Of a DNA stretch of 64,000 nt, positions 36,499 through 44,529 are shown piece after piece. The stretch comes from Candidatus Poribacteria bacterium (GTDB taxonomy: Bacteria > Poribacteria > WGA-4E > WGA-3G): NCBI GenBank assembly GCA_028818705.1, contig JAPPNJ010000001.1, positions 62,001 through 126,000 on the forward strand. The letters run 5' to 3'. Position numbers and translations under genes: made by a program. Below the pieces are notes generated by a model that did not search any database, was not told the DNA's origin, and saw only the letters and a list, made by a program, of their open reading frames with translations. The number at the start of each line of letters is the position of its first letter. Position 1 is the first letter of the stretch.

Positions 36499-37290
36499 TT
36501 AATCAGACCCTAACGCCTTGATGCCGGGCCAATCCCGCCACATGTCCTCATTGGGTGGCTCTTCCTGCGTTTCTGTCAATTCCGTCTTTCGGAAATCGTA
36601 GAGTACTGCTTGCCGGATCTGCTTTGAATAGTTGTGTCCGGCGGCGTGTCCGATGCGGTGATGCCAGAAAACAACATCTCCTGCATTTCCATAACATTCA
36701 ACACCTTGGGTTTTGCTGAGACGCTCCCGGTCGATTTCATATTGTGGCGTCGGCTCGTTTTTGTATTGGGAGTGGTAATCGTAATAGAAGGTCAGATGGC
36801 TTCCTGGCCAGACGGTAAATCCACCACCTTCTGGTGGCACATCGTCAATGTAACCCACTGCGCCGAGATGAAACGGATGCGCGTCAACATGACACCCGAT
36901 GGACTTTTTCGGGACATCCCCATAGGGAAGCGTGCAATAGATACCGCGCACACGATCGGGCTGCACGAGGTTTCCTTCACCTAAAAACTGTTCTGCCATA
37001 CGCCAGACATTCGGATCGGTGGCGAGGAGTTTAACCATCCAATCTTCACCACCGGGTTCACGGAAATTCCATCGGAATCCGCGTCGATGATTATTTCCGT
37101 CAGGGTTTTCCTCTTCTGGTGTGAAGGGCCCGATCCAAGTTTCAGGATTCTCACGTGTGCGTCCTTCAGGCGCGCCATCCCACAACCGCGTCCGCGCCCG
37201 TTCCATCAATTCCGGGTTTAAGACGTTCCGTTTTATCAAGTACCCTTCATTTCTGAAAAATTCAATGTCTTCCCGTGTAAGTTCAACCAT
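36499..37290 (-). CDS. Phytanoyl-CoA dioxygenase (PhyH) family protein
   Basis: Third 2-oxoglutarate/Fe(II) oxygenase, 263 residues. Opens FFRNEGYLIKRNVLNPELMERAR. Iron ligands: H-x-D in IGCHVDAHPFH and the distal His in VVFWHHRIGHAAGHNYS; the arginine of IRQAVLYDFRK should bind 2-oxoglutarate. The ATG has AAGGAA 9 nt upstream. Tail to tail with the sugar epimerase, so the two may belong to one local carbohydrate function, but the opposite strands argue against a single operon. Confidence 0.9.
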   Translation of the reverse strand: MVELTREDIEFFRNEGYLIKRNVLNPELMERARTRLWDGAPEGRTRENPETWIGPFTPEEENPDGNNHRRGFRWNFREPGGEDWMVKLLATDPNVWRMAEQFLGEGNLVQPDRVRGIYCTLPYGDVPKKSIGCHVDAHPFHLGAVGYIDDVPPEGGGFTVWPGSHLTFYYDYHSQYKNEPTPQYEIDRERLSKTQGVECYGNAGDVVFWHHRIGHAAGHNYSKQIRQAVLYDFRKTELTETQEEPPNEDMWRDWPGIKALGSD

Positions 37291-37681
37291 TTTTTAATTA
37301 TTCCTTGCGGTTAAATGAAGTGAGTGTTTTTGCTTGGGTGTTTCCCCAAGTGCTTTAACGCTCTTTGCTCGAATCCGCTCTCCATTTCATTACGAGCTAC
37401 GCACTTCATACTACGAAGACTAATCGTTGGACAACCTTAAGTGGACTTCGGATTTCACGTGCCTTTTTTGAATCGGCTATACCGGAAAAGAACAGGCACA
37501 TTATTCTAACCTCATTTCGAGAATTTTAAAGGAATTTAACGATTTTTTCAAGGAAAAGTTGTTGACTGTGAGCGAGCTACTGTAGATTGTCTGAATCAGG
37601 ATTCACAGGATTTTAGAATTTGCAGGATTATTGACTCTCTTGATTGAGAATAATATGTCTTTAGATTGAAGATAACAGAAT
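37291..37681. other. Gene-free stretch upstream of the CBM9 gene
   Basis: 390 nt between divergent genes. A dispersed repeat of the ATTGTCTGAATCAGGATTCA type lies at 37592-37640. TTGTTGACTGTGAGC at 37560 has no matching -10. Otherwise AT-rich with no reading frame that looks coding. Confidence 0.5.
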
Positions 37682-37710
37682 TTGACAACGCAGCACGTTT
37701 CAACTATAAT
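37682..37710 (+). promoter_or_regulatory. Consensus promoter, leaderless geometry
   Basis: TTGACA (37682-37687), 17-nt spacer, TATAAT (37705-37710): a perfect sigma-70 consensus. Seven nucleotides separate the -10 from the ATG at 37718, so transcription should start at or next to the first codon. Confidence 0.75.
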
Positions 37711-37717
37711 TAGAGGT

Positions 37718-39949
37718 ATGCTACGATTCGCACTTGTCCTTCTGTTATTTATTTCATATCCCATCCTGCTCCTTGCGCATCCAGAGGGTGCGGGTGAGCA
37801 TATCGTTGAAGCCTACCGAATTGAAGGTGAACCGCCACAGATTGACGGGTTGTTAGACGATGTAGTTTGGCATCAAGCACAACCGCGTGATGGCTTTATT
37901 CAGCTTGAACCTGCGCGCGGGGCTCCCGCAACTGATGATACAGAATTCCGCATTGCTTACGATGTACATAATATCTATGTCGCTTTTCGATGTTACGATG
38001 CTGAACCCGATAAAATTGTGAATCGGATGACGCGGCGCGGTGATATCTACGCCTCGGATGTCATTTCTTTTTTCATCGATCCACACCATGACCATCGCAC
38101 GGGCTATAAATTTGCGACAAACCCAGCGGGTGTCCAGAGCGATAATTATCGGTATGAAGACACGCAACGTGACAGCAACTGGAAGGGGATTTGGTGGGTC
38201 GAAAGCAACATTGATGAATTAGGGTGGACTGCGGAGTTTAAAATCCCGTTCTCCAATTTCCGATTTACTGACAAACTAACCCAAATTTGGGGTTTTGATG
38301 TAGAGCGAGTAAACCGCCGAAAGAGTGAGGTCACGGTGTGGAAACAGCTGACACAGGCGGGTGTAGTTACACGGATGTCCGATTTAGGACATATCATGGG
38401 AATGCAGGACATTGCGACGGGGAAAAATTTTGAGATCTCACCATACCTCTTAGGTGGAGGCGCGAGTGCCGCTAATACAGACATAAGTCGTCAACTCGGT
38501 ACCGGATTGGATGTGCAATACAGTCTTACCAGTGCACTGAAAGCGAACATTACGTTTAATCCAGACTTTGCACAAGTCGAGGCAGATCAGTTGGAGATTA
38601 ATCTAACTCGGTTTCCGACCCGCTTCCCGGAAAAACGCCCGTTTTTTGTTGAGGGAAACAGTTTTTTTGAAACGCCATACGACCTTATGTTCAGTCGTCG
38701 TATCGGGAGCCGCGGGAATATACTTTGGGGAAGTAAAGTTACAGGGAAAGTAGGTGATTATTCTATTGGTGTTTTGGGCAATCAAACCGGCGAATTCGGT
38801 TCCTCTGATACCGCCTCGTCTGTAAAAGAGGCGGCGTGGTTCTCCGCAGTCCGTATTAAGCGCGATATCCTCAAACGCTCAAATGTTGGGATTCTGTTCG
38901 TCAATAAGGAGCAGGGAGGAAGTGATAGATTCCATAGCCGCGTGGGTGGTGTCGATATGAATCTTGCTCTTGGAAAAACCTATCATCTCTCAGGGCAGTA
39001 TGCTGGCAGCTTTCACCCAGGGGATGATAACGACAATATGGCGTATACGGTTGACTTCGCGCAACGCAACTATCTCTGGAGCAGCAATATCGGATTTGAA
39101 CGGGTTGCACCGAACTTTGAAATTAATCAGACAGGATTTCTACGAAAAGAACGAAATCGTGGTTGGCAACGGGTCCAAATGCGTGCCTCCTATTCTCCAC
39201 ACTGGGGCAAGCACCAATTTTCTTCTGGTATAATCGCTCATCTCTCTCAAAGCCTCTATACACCCACGTATTTCGCCGAGTGGCAAGCGCGAAATCCGAA
39301 ACTGTCTCTCTCGTCTGAATTCGATGAAGACCTGTTCAGATGGAGTGCTGGTGTGGATGTCGGGATGGACTTCAGGGAAATCCTCTTGGATGATATTAAT
39401 GTCTACTATTTCCAAAGCCGAGAAGCTGAACTCACTGAGATATTTACGGCAGACAGATACGGGTTTGAGATTGATACCAACTCCACATACCCAATTGCTA
39501 TCGGAATCGCTGTAGATTTCGCCGACTATTTTAACTTCAGACGACAGCAATCGGGTAAACAGCGGAGTATTACATTTGAATCAACTGTGCGCCCACAGAG
39601 CAATTTTTCGATAGAGTTGGAGAGTGGTTATGCCCAAAGCCTTGATTTATCAGGTGAGATTGATGGTAGATTTTTCGTCAGTGCAATGCGGGCGACCTAT
39701 TTGTTCACACGAGAATCGTTTCTCCGAATGTTTGTGCAAGCGAATAGAGAACGTGAACTGTCAGCGGAGATTCATCAAAGCTATCTGCTAAGTTTTCTCT
39801 TTGGATGGGAATATAGTCCGAAGAGTCACCTCTTTATTGCTTATAACGAAGCGTGGGGAGATGCTCCGGTTGGGACGACTGCTGGTCGCGAATTACAGTT
39901 GGAAAACCGAGTTATTGTGGTTAAAGTAACGTATCTGTATAATTTGTAG
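37718..39949 (+). CDS. Outer-membrane protein with N-terminal CBM9-like domain (DUF5916 type)
   Basis: 743 residues. Signal peptide (MLRFALVLLLFISYPILLLA), then a carbohydrate-binding-module-9-like sandwich (about 25-230: PPQIDGLLDDVVWHQAQP, TEFRIAYDVHNIYVAFRCYD, DVISFFIDPHHDHRTGYKF, WTAEFKIPFSNFRF) and a long strand-rich part ending in an aromatic residue pattern typical of outer-membrane barrels (SHLFIAYNEAW...VIVVKVTYLYNL). Contains FPEKRPFFVEGNSFFETPYDLMFSRRIG, the hallmark of the DUF5916 family. Function unknown; polysaccharide sensing or uptake is proposed from the CBM9 part. The ORF can be read back to a TTG at 37682, but that codon is the -35 box. Confidence 0.88.
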   Translation: MLRFALVLLLFISYPILLLAHPEGAGEHIVEAYRIEGEPPQIDGLLDDVVWHQAQPRDGFIQLEPARGAPATDDTEFRIAYDVHNIYVAFRCYDAEPDKIVNRMTRRGDIYASDVISFFIDPHHDHRTGYKFATNPAGVQSDNYRYEDTQRDSNWKGIWWVESNIDELGWTAEFKIPFSNFRFTDKLTQIWGFDVERVNRRKSEVTVWKQLTQAGVVTRMSDLGHIMGMQDIATGKNFEISPYLLGGGASAANTDISRQLGTGLDVQYSLTSALKANITFNPDFAQVEADQLEINLTRFPTRFPEKRPFFVEGNSFFETPYDLMFSRRIGSRGNILWGSKVTGKVGDYSIGVLGNQTGEFGSSDTASSVKEAAWFSAVRIKRDILKRSNVGILFVNKEQGGSDRFHSRVGGVDMNLALGKTYHLSGQYAGSFHPGDDNDNMAYTVDFAQRNYLWSSNIGFERVAPNFEINQTGFLRKERNRGWQRVQMRASYSPHWGKHQFSSGIIAHLSQSLYTPTYFAEWQARNPKLSLSSEFDEDLFRWSAGVDVGMDFREILLDDINVYYFQSREAELTEIFTADRYGFEIDTNSTYPIAIGIAVDFADYFNFRRQQSGKQRSITFESTVRPQSNFSIELESGYAQSLDLSGEIDGRFFVSAMRATYLFTRESFLRMFVQANRERELSAEIHQSYLLSFLFGWEYSPKSHLFIAYNEAWGDAPVGTTAGRELQLENRVIVVKVTYLYNL

Positions 39950-39973
39950 TTTCTGGCTGTAGGAAGAGTCGGG

Positions 39974-40056
39974 AAATGTAAAGCTAAGACAAATTGTGCT
40001 TTATTAGCGCAAAATGTAAAGCTAAGACAAATTTTACCCGTGTGGGTAAAATTTGG
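39974..40056. repeat. Two family B hairpins in tandem
   Basis: AAATGTAAAGCTAAGACAAATTGTGCT-TTATT-AGCGCAA form (39974-40012; one wobble pair) and AAATTTTACCC-GTGT-GGGTAAAATTT (40012-40056, perfect). Flanks AGTCGGG and TTGGAAATGCCCCTAC look like the two halves of a family C element split by them. Confidence 0.85.
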
Positions 40057-40075
40057 AAATGCCCCTACAGAAAAA

Positions 40076-40426
40076 TTGAACGCTTGGCTATCTCTTAGGT
40101 TAACTTTGAATCTTGACGGGATGAAACGTCTTTGGGGTCGCAAAGTCTCTGATATTGCTTTCGGCGAGCTCTTGGAGAAAATCAGATGGCAAGCAGAAAA
40201 ACGTGTCAAAGAAGTCGGTATCATAGATAGATGGGAGCCGACGACATCTGTCTGCCATCAGTGTTCTTCTAAAGTTGAACTTGAGTTGCGGGATCGTGAA
40301 TGGACGTGTTCTGATTGTAATACGCATCATGATAGAGATCTAAACGCTGCAATTAACGTTTGTAAGGTGGGGGCATCCACCTTTGAAGTAGGAGACGTTA
40401 GACTGGCACTTGCCAGCTGTCTCTGA
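40076..40426 (+). pseudogene. tnpB: TnpB (IS200/IS605-type) C-terminal relic
   Basis: Only about 117 residues remain, against about 350-400 in a full TnpB. What is left is diagnostic: NLDGMKRLWGRKVSD, FGELLEKIRWQAEKR, the zinc ribbon CHQC...CSDC, and the third RuvC motif HHDRDLNAAIN. The first two RuvC acidic residues and all DNA-binding parts are absent, so it cannot be an active nuclease. The 5' break is directly at a family B hairpin. The remaining piece probably serves, if anything, as the 5' source of the guide RNA. Confidence 0.85.
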
Positions 40427-40468
40427 CGATAGCAGAATCTCCGCGCTTTCGCGCGGGGAGTATGTCAA
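40330..40468 (+). ncRNA. Putative reRNA (omega RNA) end of the tnpB relic
   Basis: In IS605-type elements the guide RNA overlaps the 3' end of tnpB and finishes at the element's right end. Here a GC hairpin (CTCCGCGC-TTTC-GCGCGGGGAG, 40439-40460; imperfect) is followed by TATGTCAA ending at 40468, the usual right-end form. The guide would be the bases from 40469 on. The 5' limit is a guess. The hairpin's left arm lacks two bases against its right arm, so the copy looks decayed. Confidence 0.45.
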
Positions 40469-40476
40469 GGTAATAA

Positions 40477-40505
40477 TTGTAAAAAGAATTGGGGTGTGGT
40501 ATAAT
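40477..40505 (+). promoter_or_regulatory. Promoter, leaderless geometry, inside former guide segment
   Basis: TTGTAA (40477-40482), 17-nt spacer, TGG-TATAAT (40500-40505) with a TGn extension. Seven nucleotides lie between it and the ATG at 40513. Confidence 0.7.
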
Positions 40506-40512
40506 TAGAAAT

Positions 40513-40881
40513 ATGAAAGATTTTTTACTGCTATTTTTCAATGTTTTGCTAACGGTGATAGGACAGATTCTATTCAAACACGGAATGAATATGATAGGCC
40601 GTATCAGCAGTATGCGGGATGCAGTTGGAAAACTAACACAAGCATTCTTGAACCCCTACATCCTCAGCGGGATTGCGATATACGGCTTTACAACCCTCGT
40701 CTGGCTCGTTATTCTGTCGCGTGTTAAACTGAGTATCGCGTATCCTATGTTAAGTTCTGGATATGTGTTGTCGATCCTCTTTTCATGGATGCTGTTTAAG
40801 GAATCTATCCCTAAGGTTCGGATAATAGGTGCTCTGGTTATCTGTATCGGCGTTTACCTTGTTGCACAAGGAGAGTCTTAA
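40513..40881 (+). CDS. Small EamA/SMR-like membrane protein
   Basis: 122 residues with four membrane segments in the small multidrug resistance/EamA half-size layout: LLLFFNVLLTVIGQILFKHGM, ILSGIAIYGFTTLVWLVILSR (family motif 'W...LSrv.LS.AYP'), AYPMLSSGYVLSILFSWMLFKES and IIGALVICIGVYLVAQ. Likely exports or flips a small or lipid-linked compound as a dimer. The frame can be read back to 40489, but the promoter and the ATG at 40513 argue against it. Immediately followed by the next gene (3 nt). Confidence 0.85.
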   Translation: MKDFLLLFFNVLLTVIGQILFKHGMNMIGRISSMRDAVGKLTQAFLNPYILSGIAIYGFTTLVWLVILSRVKLSIAYPMLSSGYVLSILFSWMLFKESIPKVRIIGALVICIGVYLVAQGES

Positions 40882-40884
40882 TTG

Positions 40885-41322
40885 ATGACAGAACCGAGGA
40901 ACGCTCGCGCTGCGTCTAACAATCCTGTGTATACACGTTCCTTTGTTGCAATGGTATTGTCCGCGATTCTCCCCGGACTCGGTCAGTTATACCTATCGCA
41001 ATTTGTGAAAGGCGTTGTTACTTTTTTAATTTTTGGTTCGGCACTTGCGCTTTTCTACCTCAATTCGCTGCCAGTGAAGGAGTGGCGGGATTTGATGCGT
41101 TTTAAACCCGTTGCGAATGAAGATACTAAGTCAGATAATGCGGGGACAGACGAGACACAGACTCCCTATGAAATCCATCTTTGGACGTTTGATGACGGCG
41201 AGCGGTTAATGTTTCGCCCTTCTTGGAAGCTTAAAATCAGTTCATCTATCCAAGCCGTGCTATGTTGGCTCTATGCAGTTGGGGATGGATGGCGCGGTAG
41301 GCGCAGAACCAGACAACACTAA
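40885..41322 (+). CDS. Small membrane protein (TM2/DUF5683-like)
   Basis: 145 residues, family only loosely recognised. VAMVLSAILPGLGQLYLSQFVKGVVTFLIFG is the 'aflLs.ilPGlGqfY.g....g' signature of TM2/DUF5683-type proteins, followed by a second hydrophobic turn and a soluble acidic middle part. A basic C-terminus (GWRGRRRTRQH) follows. AAGGAGAG sits before the ATG 40885; the TTG at 40882 is a possible alternative. Confidence 0.7.
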   Translation: MTEPRNARAASNNPVYTRSFVAMVLSAILPGLGQLYLSQFVKGVVTFLIFGSALALFYLNSLPVKEWRDLMRFKPVANEDTKSDNAGTDETQTPYEIHLWTFDDGERLMFRPSWKLKISSSIQAVLCWLYAVGDGWRGRRRTRQH

Positions 41323-41365
41323 CTTTTCAGAGGATTGACTCCACACTGTAACTCCACGATCATTT

Positions 41366-42724
41366 ATGGTAATATATAGCACGAAACGCAACTACACCTT
41401 AATAGTCCTATGTGGTATTCTCCTGATAATTTTTCTAATTGGATGCCAAGGGAACTCGCCAGTTCTGAAAAAGAGCGAAGAACTCCTCAATTCTGGCATG
41501 GCACAAGAGGCAGCAGATGGATTAGAGATTTTTGTTGAGACATCCCCTGAAAACGCTAAGGCACGGTTGTCGCTTGCGAAAGCCTACAATGAATTAGGAC
41601 GTTACAATGACGCCGTTGTACAACTTCAAAAGGCTTCGCAACTCTACGCCGCGCATCCCGAAGAACTTGTTGCAACTCGCCTTGAACTCGCACGTACCTA
41701 TCTCAAATTTGGGGATAGAGACTCCGCTTTCCGCGTGCTACGCCTTATTCAACACGGCACTTCAGATATGGCGATTCTGCGCAAAATCACTGAACTTATT
41801 GGGGATAGCTACACAAGTAAACAACTCACACATGGGGATTCGGACAACTACTCGCCTACTTTCTCACCTGATGGCACAGAGATCGCCTTTGCATCGTTCC
41901 GACTTGATAACGGTGAAATCTATTTGATGGATTTAGAGGGACGTATTCGTCGCCGAGTGACATTCACTACAGATTTCAACGATAGCTCACCCACATTTCT
42001 AACGACTCCGAATTATCTATTTTATAGCAGTGAACCGAAATCATCACGAGAGGTTAAGGTTGTCATCCAAAGTAGTGGTTCAACCCCGATTTACGCAGGC
42101 TTCAATATAACGCATATCCATAGCAAAGTGACGCGGGCAGTTTTACCTGTAAGCTTCGGTGCCCGTGTGCCACGCGCATCACCAGTGGAAAATCAGATAA
42201 TTTATGAATCCAACGCCGATGGAAATCTGGAATTATACCTCTTGAATTTAGACGGGCTTAATCTCGCAGAAATCACATCTACTGACGTTGAACCGAAACG
42301 CATCACCTACAACGAAACAGATGATGGAAGTCCGGCGTTTTTCCCCGACGGCAAACGCATTGTGTTTGTCTCCTCTCGGAACGATGTGAATCAACTTTAT
42401 ACGATGGATATTGATCGACAGAACGAGAAACACTTCAATCCGAACCGCTATGATTGTTACAATCCAACCGTGTCCCCCGATGGGCAAACGATTGCATACG
42501 TCTCGGCGAGAGACGGTGACATGGAAATTTATCTCATCAACGCCGACGGAAAAAATGAACGGCGGATCACGGGTGAAATTGGCGTGTCCATTCATCCCGC
42601 CTTTTCACCTGATGGGCGACACCTTGCGTATGTTTCTGACAGAAGTAATACCTTTCACATTTACCTGATGTCTCTCGATAAACCTATTACGCGTGAGGCA
42701 TTAGTAAAGCGTTTATGGCAGTAA
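41366..42724 (+). CDS. Lipoprotein with TPR and TolB-like PD40 repeats
   Basis: 452 residues. The leader ends in the lipobox LIGC. Residues about 30-150 are tetratricopeptide-like (GMAQEAADGLEIFVETSPENAKARLSLAKAYNELGRYNDAV). Residues about 160-450 carry PD40/WD40-like blades: YSPTFSPDGTEIAFAS, GSPAFFPDGKRIVFVSS, YNPTVSPDGQTIAYVSA, IHPAFSPDGRHLAYVSD. This layout is seen in TolB- and Pal-linked envelope proteins; it probably docks partner proteins in the periplasm. Confidence 0.85.
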   Translation: MVIYSTKRNYTLIVLCGILLIIFLIGCQGNSPVLKKSEELLNSGMAQEAADGLEIFVETSPENAKARLSLAKAYNELGRYNDAVVQLQKASQLYAAHPEELVATRLELARTYLKFGDRDSAFRVLRLIQHGTSDMAILRKITELIGDSYTSKQLTHGDSDNYSPTFSPDGTEIAFASFRLDNGEIYLMDLEGRIRRRVTFTTDFNDSSPTFLTTPNYLFYSSEPKSSREVKVVIQSSGSTPIYAGFNITHIHSKVTRAVLPVSFGARVPRASPVENQIIYESNADGNLELYLLNLDGLNLAEITSTDVEPKRITYNETDDGSPAFFPDGKRIVFVSSRNDVNQLYTMDIDRQNEKHFNPNRYDCYNPTVSPDGQTIAYVSARDGDMEIYLINADGKNERRITGEIGVSIHPAFSPDGRHLAYVSDRSNTFHIYLMSLDKPITREALVKRLWQ

Positions 42725-42810
42725 GCGCGCAGTTTTAGTTGGCTATTAGTCATATATAGGGTAGACCTGATAGCCAACCGTGAAAAAGCAACCTGTGGAG
42801 ATTAGAAAAT

Positions 42811-43773
42811 ATGTTTAGGGTAACTAAACCAGAAGGTTTCGGTAACATCCAACTGGAAGAGGTACCAATACCGGAGATTAATGAAAGCCAAGTTCGGGTA
42901 AAGGCAGATACAACGCTGATTAGCCGTGGCTCTGAACTCTTTCGACGCTACATTCGAGAAGAAGCCGTCTCACACACAATCATGGGTTATTCCCTGACGG
43001 GCACAGTAGACGCAGTCGGCGCAGAAGTGACGGATTATAGCGTTGGAGAACGTGTCATGGTTGTAGCCCCCCACGCGGAATACGTGATTGCCGAACCTGA
43101 GGCAACCGATGGACGTATCGTCCCACTCCTTGACGAGGTTAGCTTTGAAGAGGGAACTTTCCTTCCGTTAGCGACGAGTGCTGTTGCTTGGGCAGATTCC
43201 TCTGGCGTGAAAGCAGGAGATACAGTTGTTGTTTTGGGACAAGGCTTGGTTGGCAGTCTGATGATGCAAGTATTTCGCGGGTATGATCCAGCCCAGATTA
43301 TCACTGTAGACGCGTTGCCGCTTCGGTGTGAACTGTCGACGCAACTCGGTGCGGATGTGGTGATAAATGCCAACGAGACAAATCCGGTTGAAGAGGTGCT
43401 TCGCCTCACTGATGGAAAAGGGGCAGACCTTGTAGTTGACTGCGTTGGGGGTTATGCCGGCATCAATTCGTTTGACCAGGCACAGGATATGACTCGCCGA
43501 TTTGGAATTCTCCAACTTATTGCCCTCTATCAACAGGCACCCCTTCCTTTGCATTCCTCAAAGATAATGAGCAAACGCCTCGTCGCCGGCATTTTGACGG
43601 ACGAACCGCGTTCGGAGATTGCTAGGCGTGCCTTACAGAAGATAAAGGACGGCGAGATTCAAGCATCCAAGATGATTACGCATCGCTTTGACTATACCGA
43701 AGCGAAAGCTGCCTTCGATCTCCTCTGGAATGCCCCCGGTGATGCCCTTGGAGTCCTGATAAAATGGCAGTAG
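42811..43773 (+). CDS. Zinc-binding-dehydrogenase-family (MDR) oxidoreductase
   Basis: 320 residues. GroES-like N-terminal part (TLISRGSELFRRYI replaces the usual CGSD motif), then Rossmann part with DTVVVLGQGLVGSLMMQ and DLVVDCVGG. The catalytic zinc ligands of alcohol dehydrogenases (CGSD..H...E) are not obvious and the structural four-Cys lobe is absent, so it is probably zinc-free, as in quinone-reductase-like or bacteriochlorophyllide-type members. It overlaps the methyltransferase gene by 10 nt. Substrate unknown. Confidence 0.85.
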   Translation: MFRVTKPEGFGNIQLEEVPIPEINESQVRVKADTTLISRGSELFRRYIREEAVSHTIMGYSLTGTVDAVGAEVTDYSVGERVMVVAPHAEYVIAEPEATDGRIVPLLDEVSFEEGTFLPLATSAVAWADSSGVKAGDTVVVLGQGLVGSLMMQVFRGYDPAQIITVDALPLRCELSTQLGADVVINANETNPVEEVLRLTDGKGADLVVDCVGGYAGINSFDQAQDMTRRFGILQLIALYQQAPLPLHSSKIMSKRLVAGILTDEPRSEIARRALQKIKDGEIQASKMITHRFDYTEAKAAFDLLWNAPGDALGVLIKWQ

Positions 43774-44348
43774 ACGTCCCATCACGAGAAGTCGAGTTTC
43801 AAGCAGCGTTACGAGGGATTCCCCTCGTTTTCTCTGCGACGTGGGGACTGTTCTCACCAAAAACGATTGACGCCGGAACGAACCTGTTAATCGAACAATT
43901 GAACATCCAAGAGGGTGATACCTGTCTTGACCTCGGGTGCGGATACGGTGCCATCGGTATCACTATCGCTAAAAGTATACGAACAACAACCGTTTATATG
44001 GTAGATAAAGACTTTGTGGCTGTTGATTATGCCCGTAAAAATGTGGAACAGAATCAACTCTCGAACTGCCACGTCCTTCTAAGCAACGGATTTAGCCATC
44101 TTCCTGACCTTCAATTCGATCTAATTGCCTCCAATCTTCCCGCCAACGTCGGTAAAGAACTTCTACAGATTTTCCTTAGGGATGCAAAGCAGCACCTTAA
44201 ACCGAATGGACGCCTCTACGTTGTAACGATTTCCGGGTTGCGAGAATTTATCAAACGCAACTTCTTAACCATCTTTGGAAATTATCAGAAAGTTAAACAG
44301 CGTCACACCCATACAGTAGCGATGGCAACCCGCATAGCGGGCGATTAG
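43764..44348 (+). CDS. Class I SAM-dependent methyltransferase (RsmC/MTS-like)
   Basis: 194 residues. Motif I CLDLGCGYGAIGITIA, the acidic VYMVDKD, and FDLIASNLPANVG in place of the NPPF motif of RsmC. The lead-in WGLFSPKTIDAGTNLLIEQL matches the small-methyltransferase (MTS) domain of RNA guanine-N2 enzymes. The changed motif IV leaves the substrate open. The 10-nt overlap with the dehydrogenase indicates translational coupling. Confidence 0.85.
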   Translation: MAVDVPSREVEFQAALRGIPLVFSATWGLFSPKTIDAGTNLLIEQLNIQEGDTCLDLGCGYGAIGITIAKSIRTTTVYMVDKDFVAVDYARKNVEQNQLSNCHVLLSNGFSHLPDLQFDLIASNLPANVGKELLQIFLRDAKQHLKPNGRLYVVTISGLREFIKRNFLTIFGNYQKVKQRHTHTVAMATRIAGD

Positions 44349-44377
44349 GCAACCTCAAATTTCGCAGACCAAAAGAT

Positions 44378-44406
44378 TTGACATAGACAGACCGAATCAG
44401 TATAAT
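44378..44406 (+). promoter_or_regulatory. Perfect consensus promoter
   Basis: TTGACA (44378-44383), 17-nt spacer, TATAAT (44401-44406). Starts near 44413, about 117 nt before the transglutaminase ATG. The leader contains a family G hairpin. Confidence 0.75.
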
Positions 44407-44480
44407 TAACACTATAGTTAACATGAGTTCTACATAGGTTTGGGACGTTGGGTTTCTTCTGTTAGATTGTGTCTGGCAGG

Positions 44481-44504
44481 GCGCAAATTAACAGTTTGCG
44501 CTAC
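44481..44504. repeat. Family G hairpin
   Basis: GCGCAAA-TTAACAG-TTTGCGC followed by TAC, in the 5' leader of the transglutaminase gene. A second copy is at 53873-53896. Confidence 0.75.
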
Positions 44505-44529
44505 GAAACTGATAAGGAAAACAAGACGA

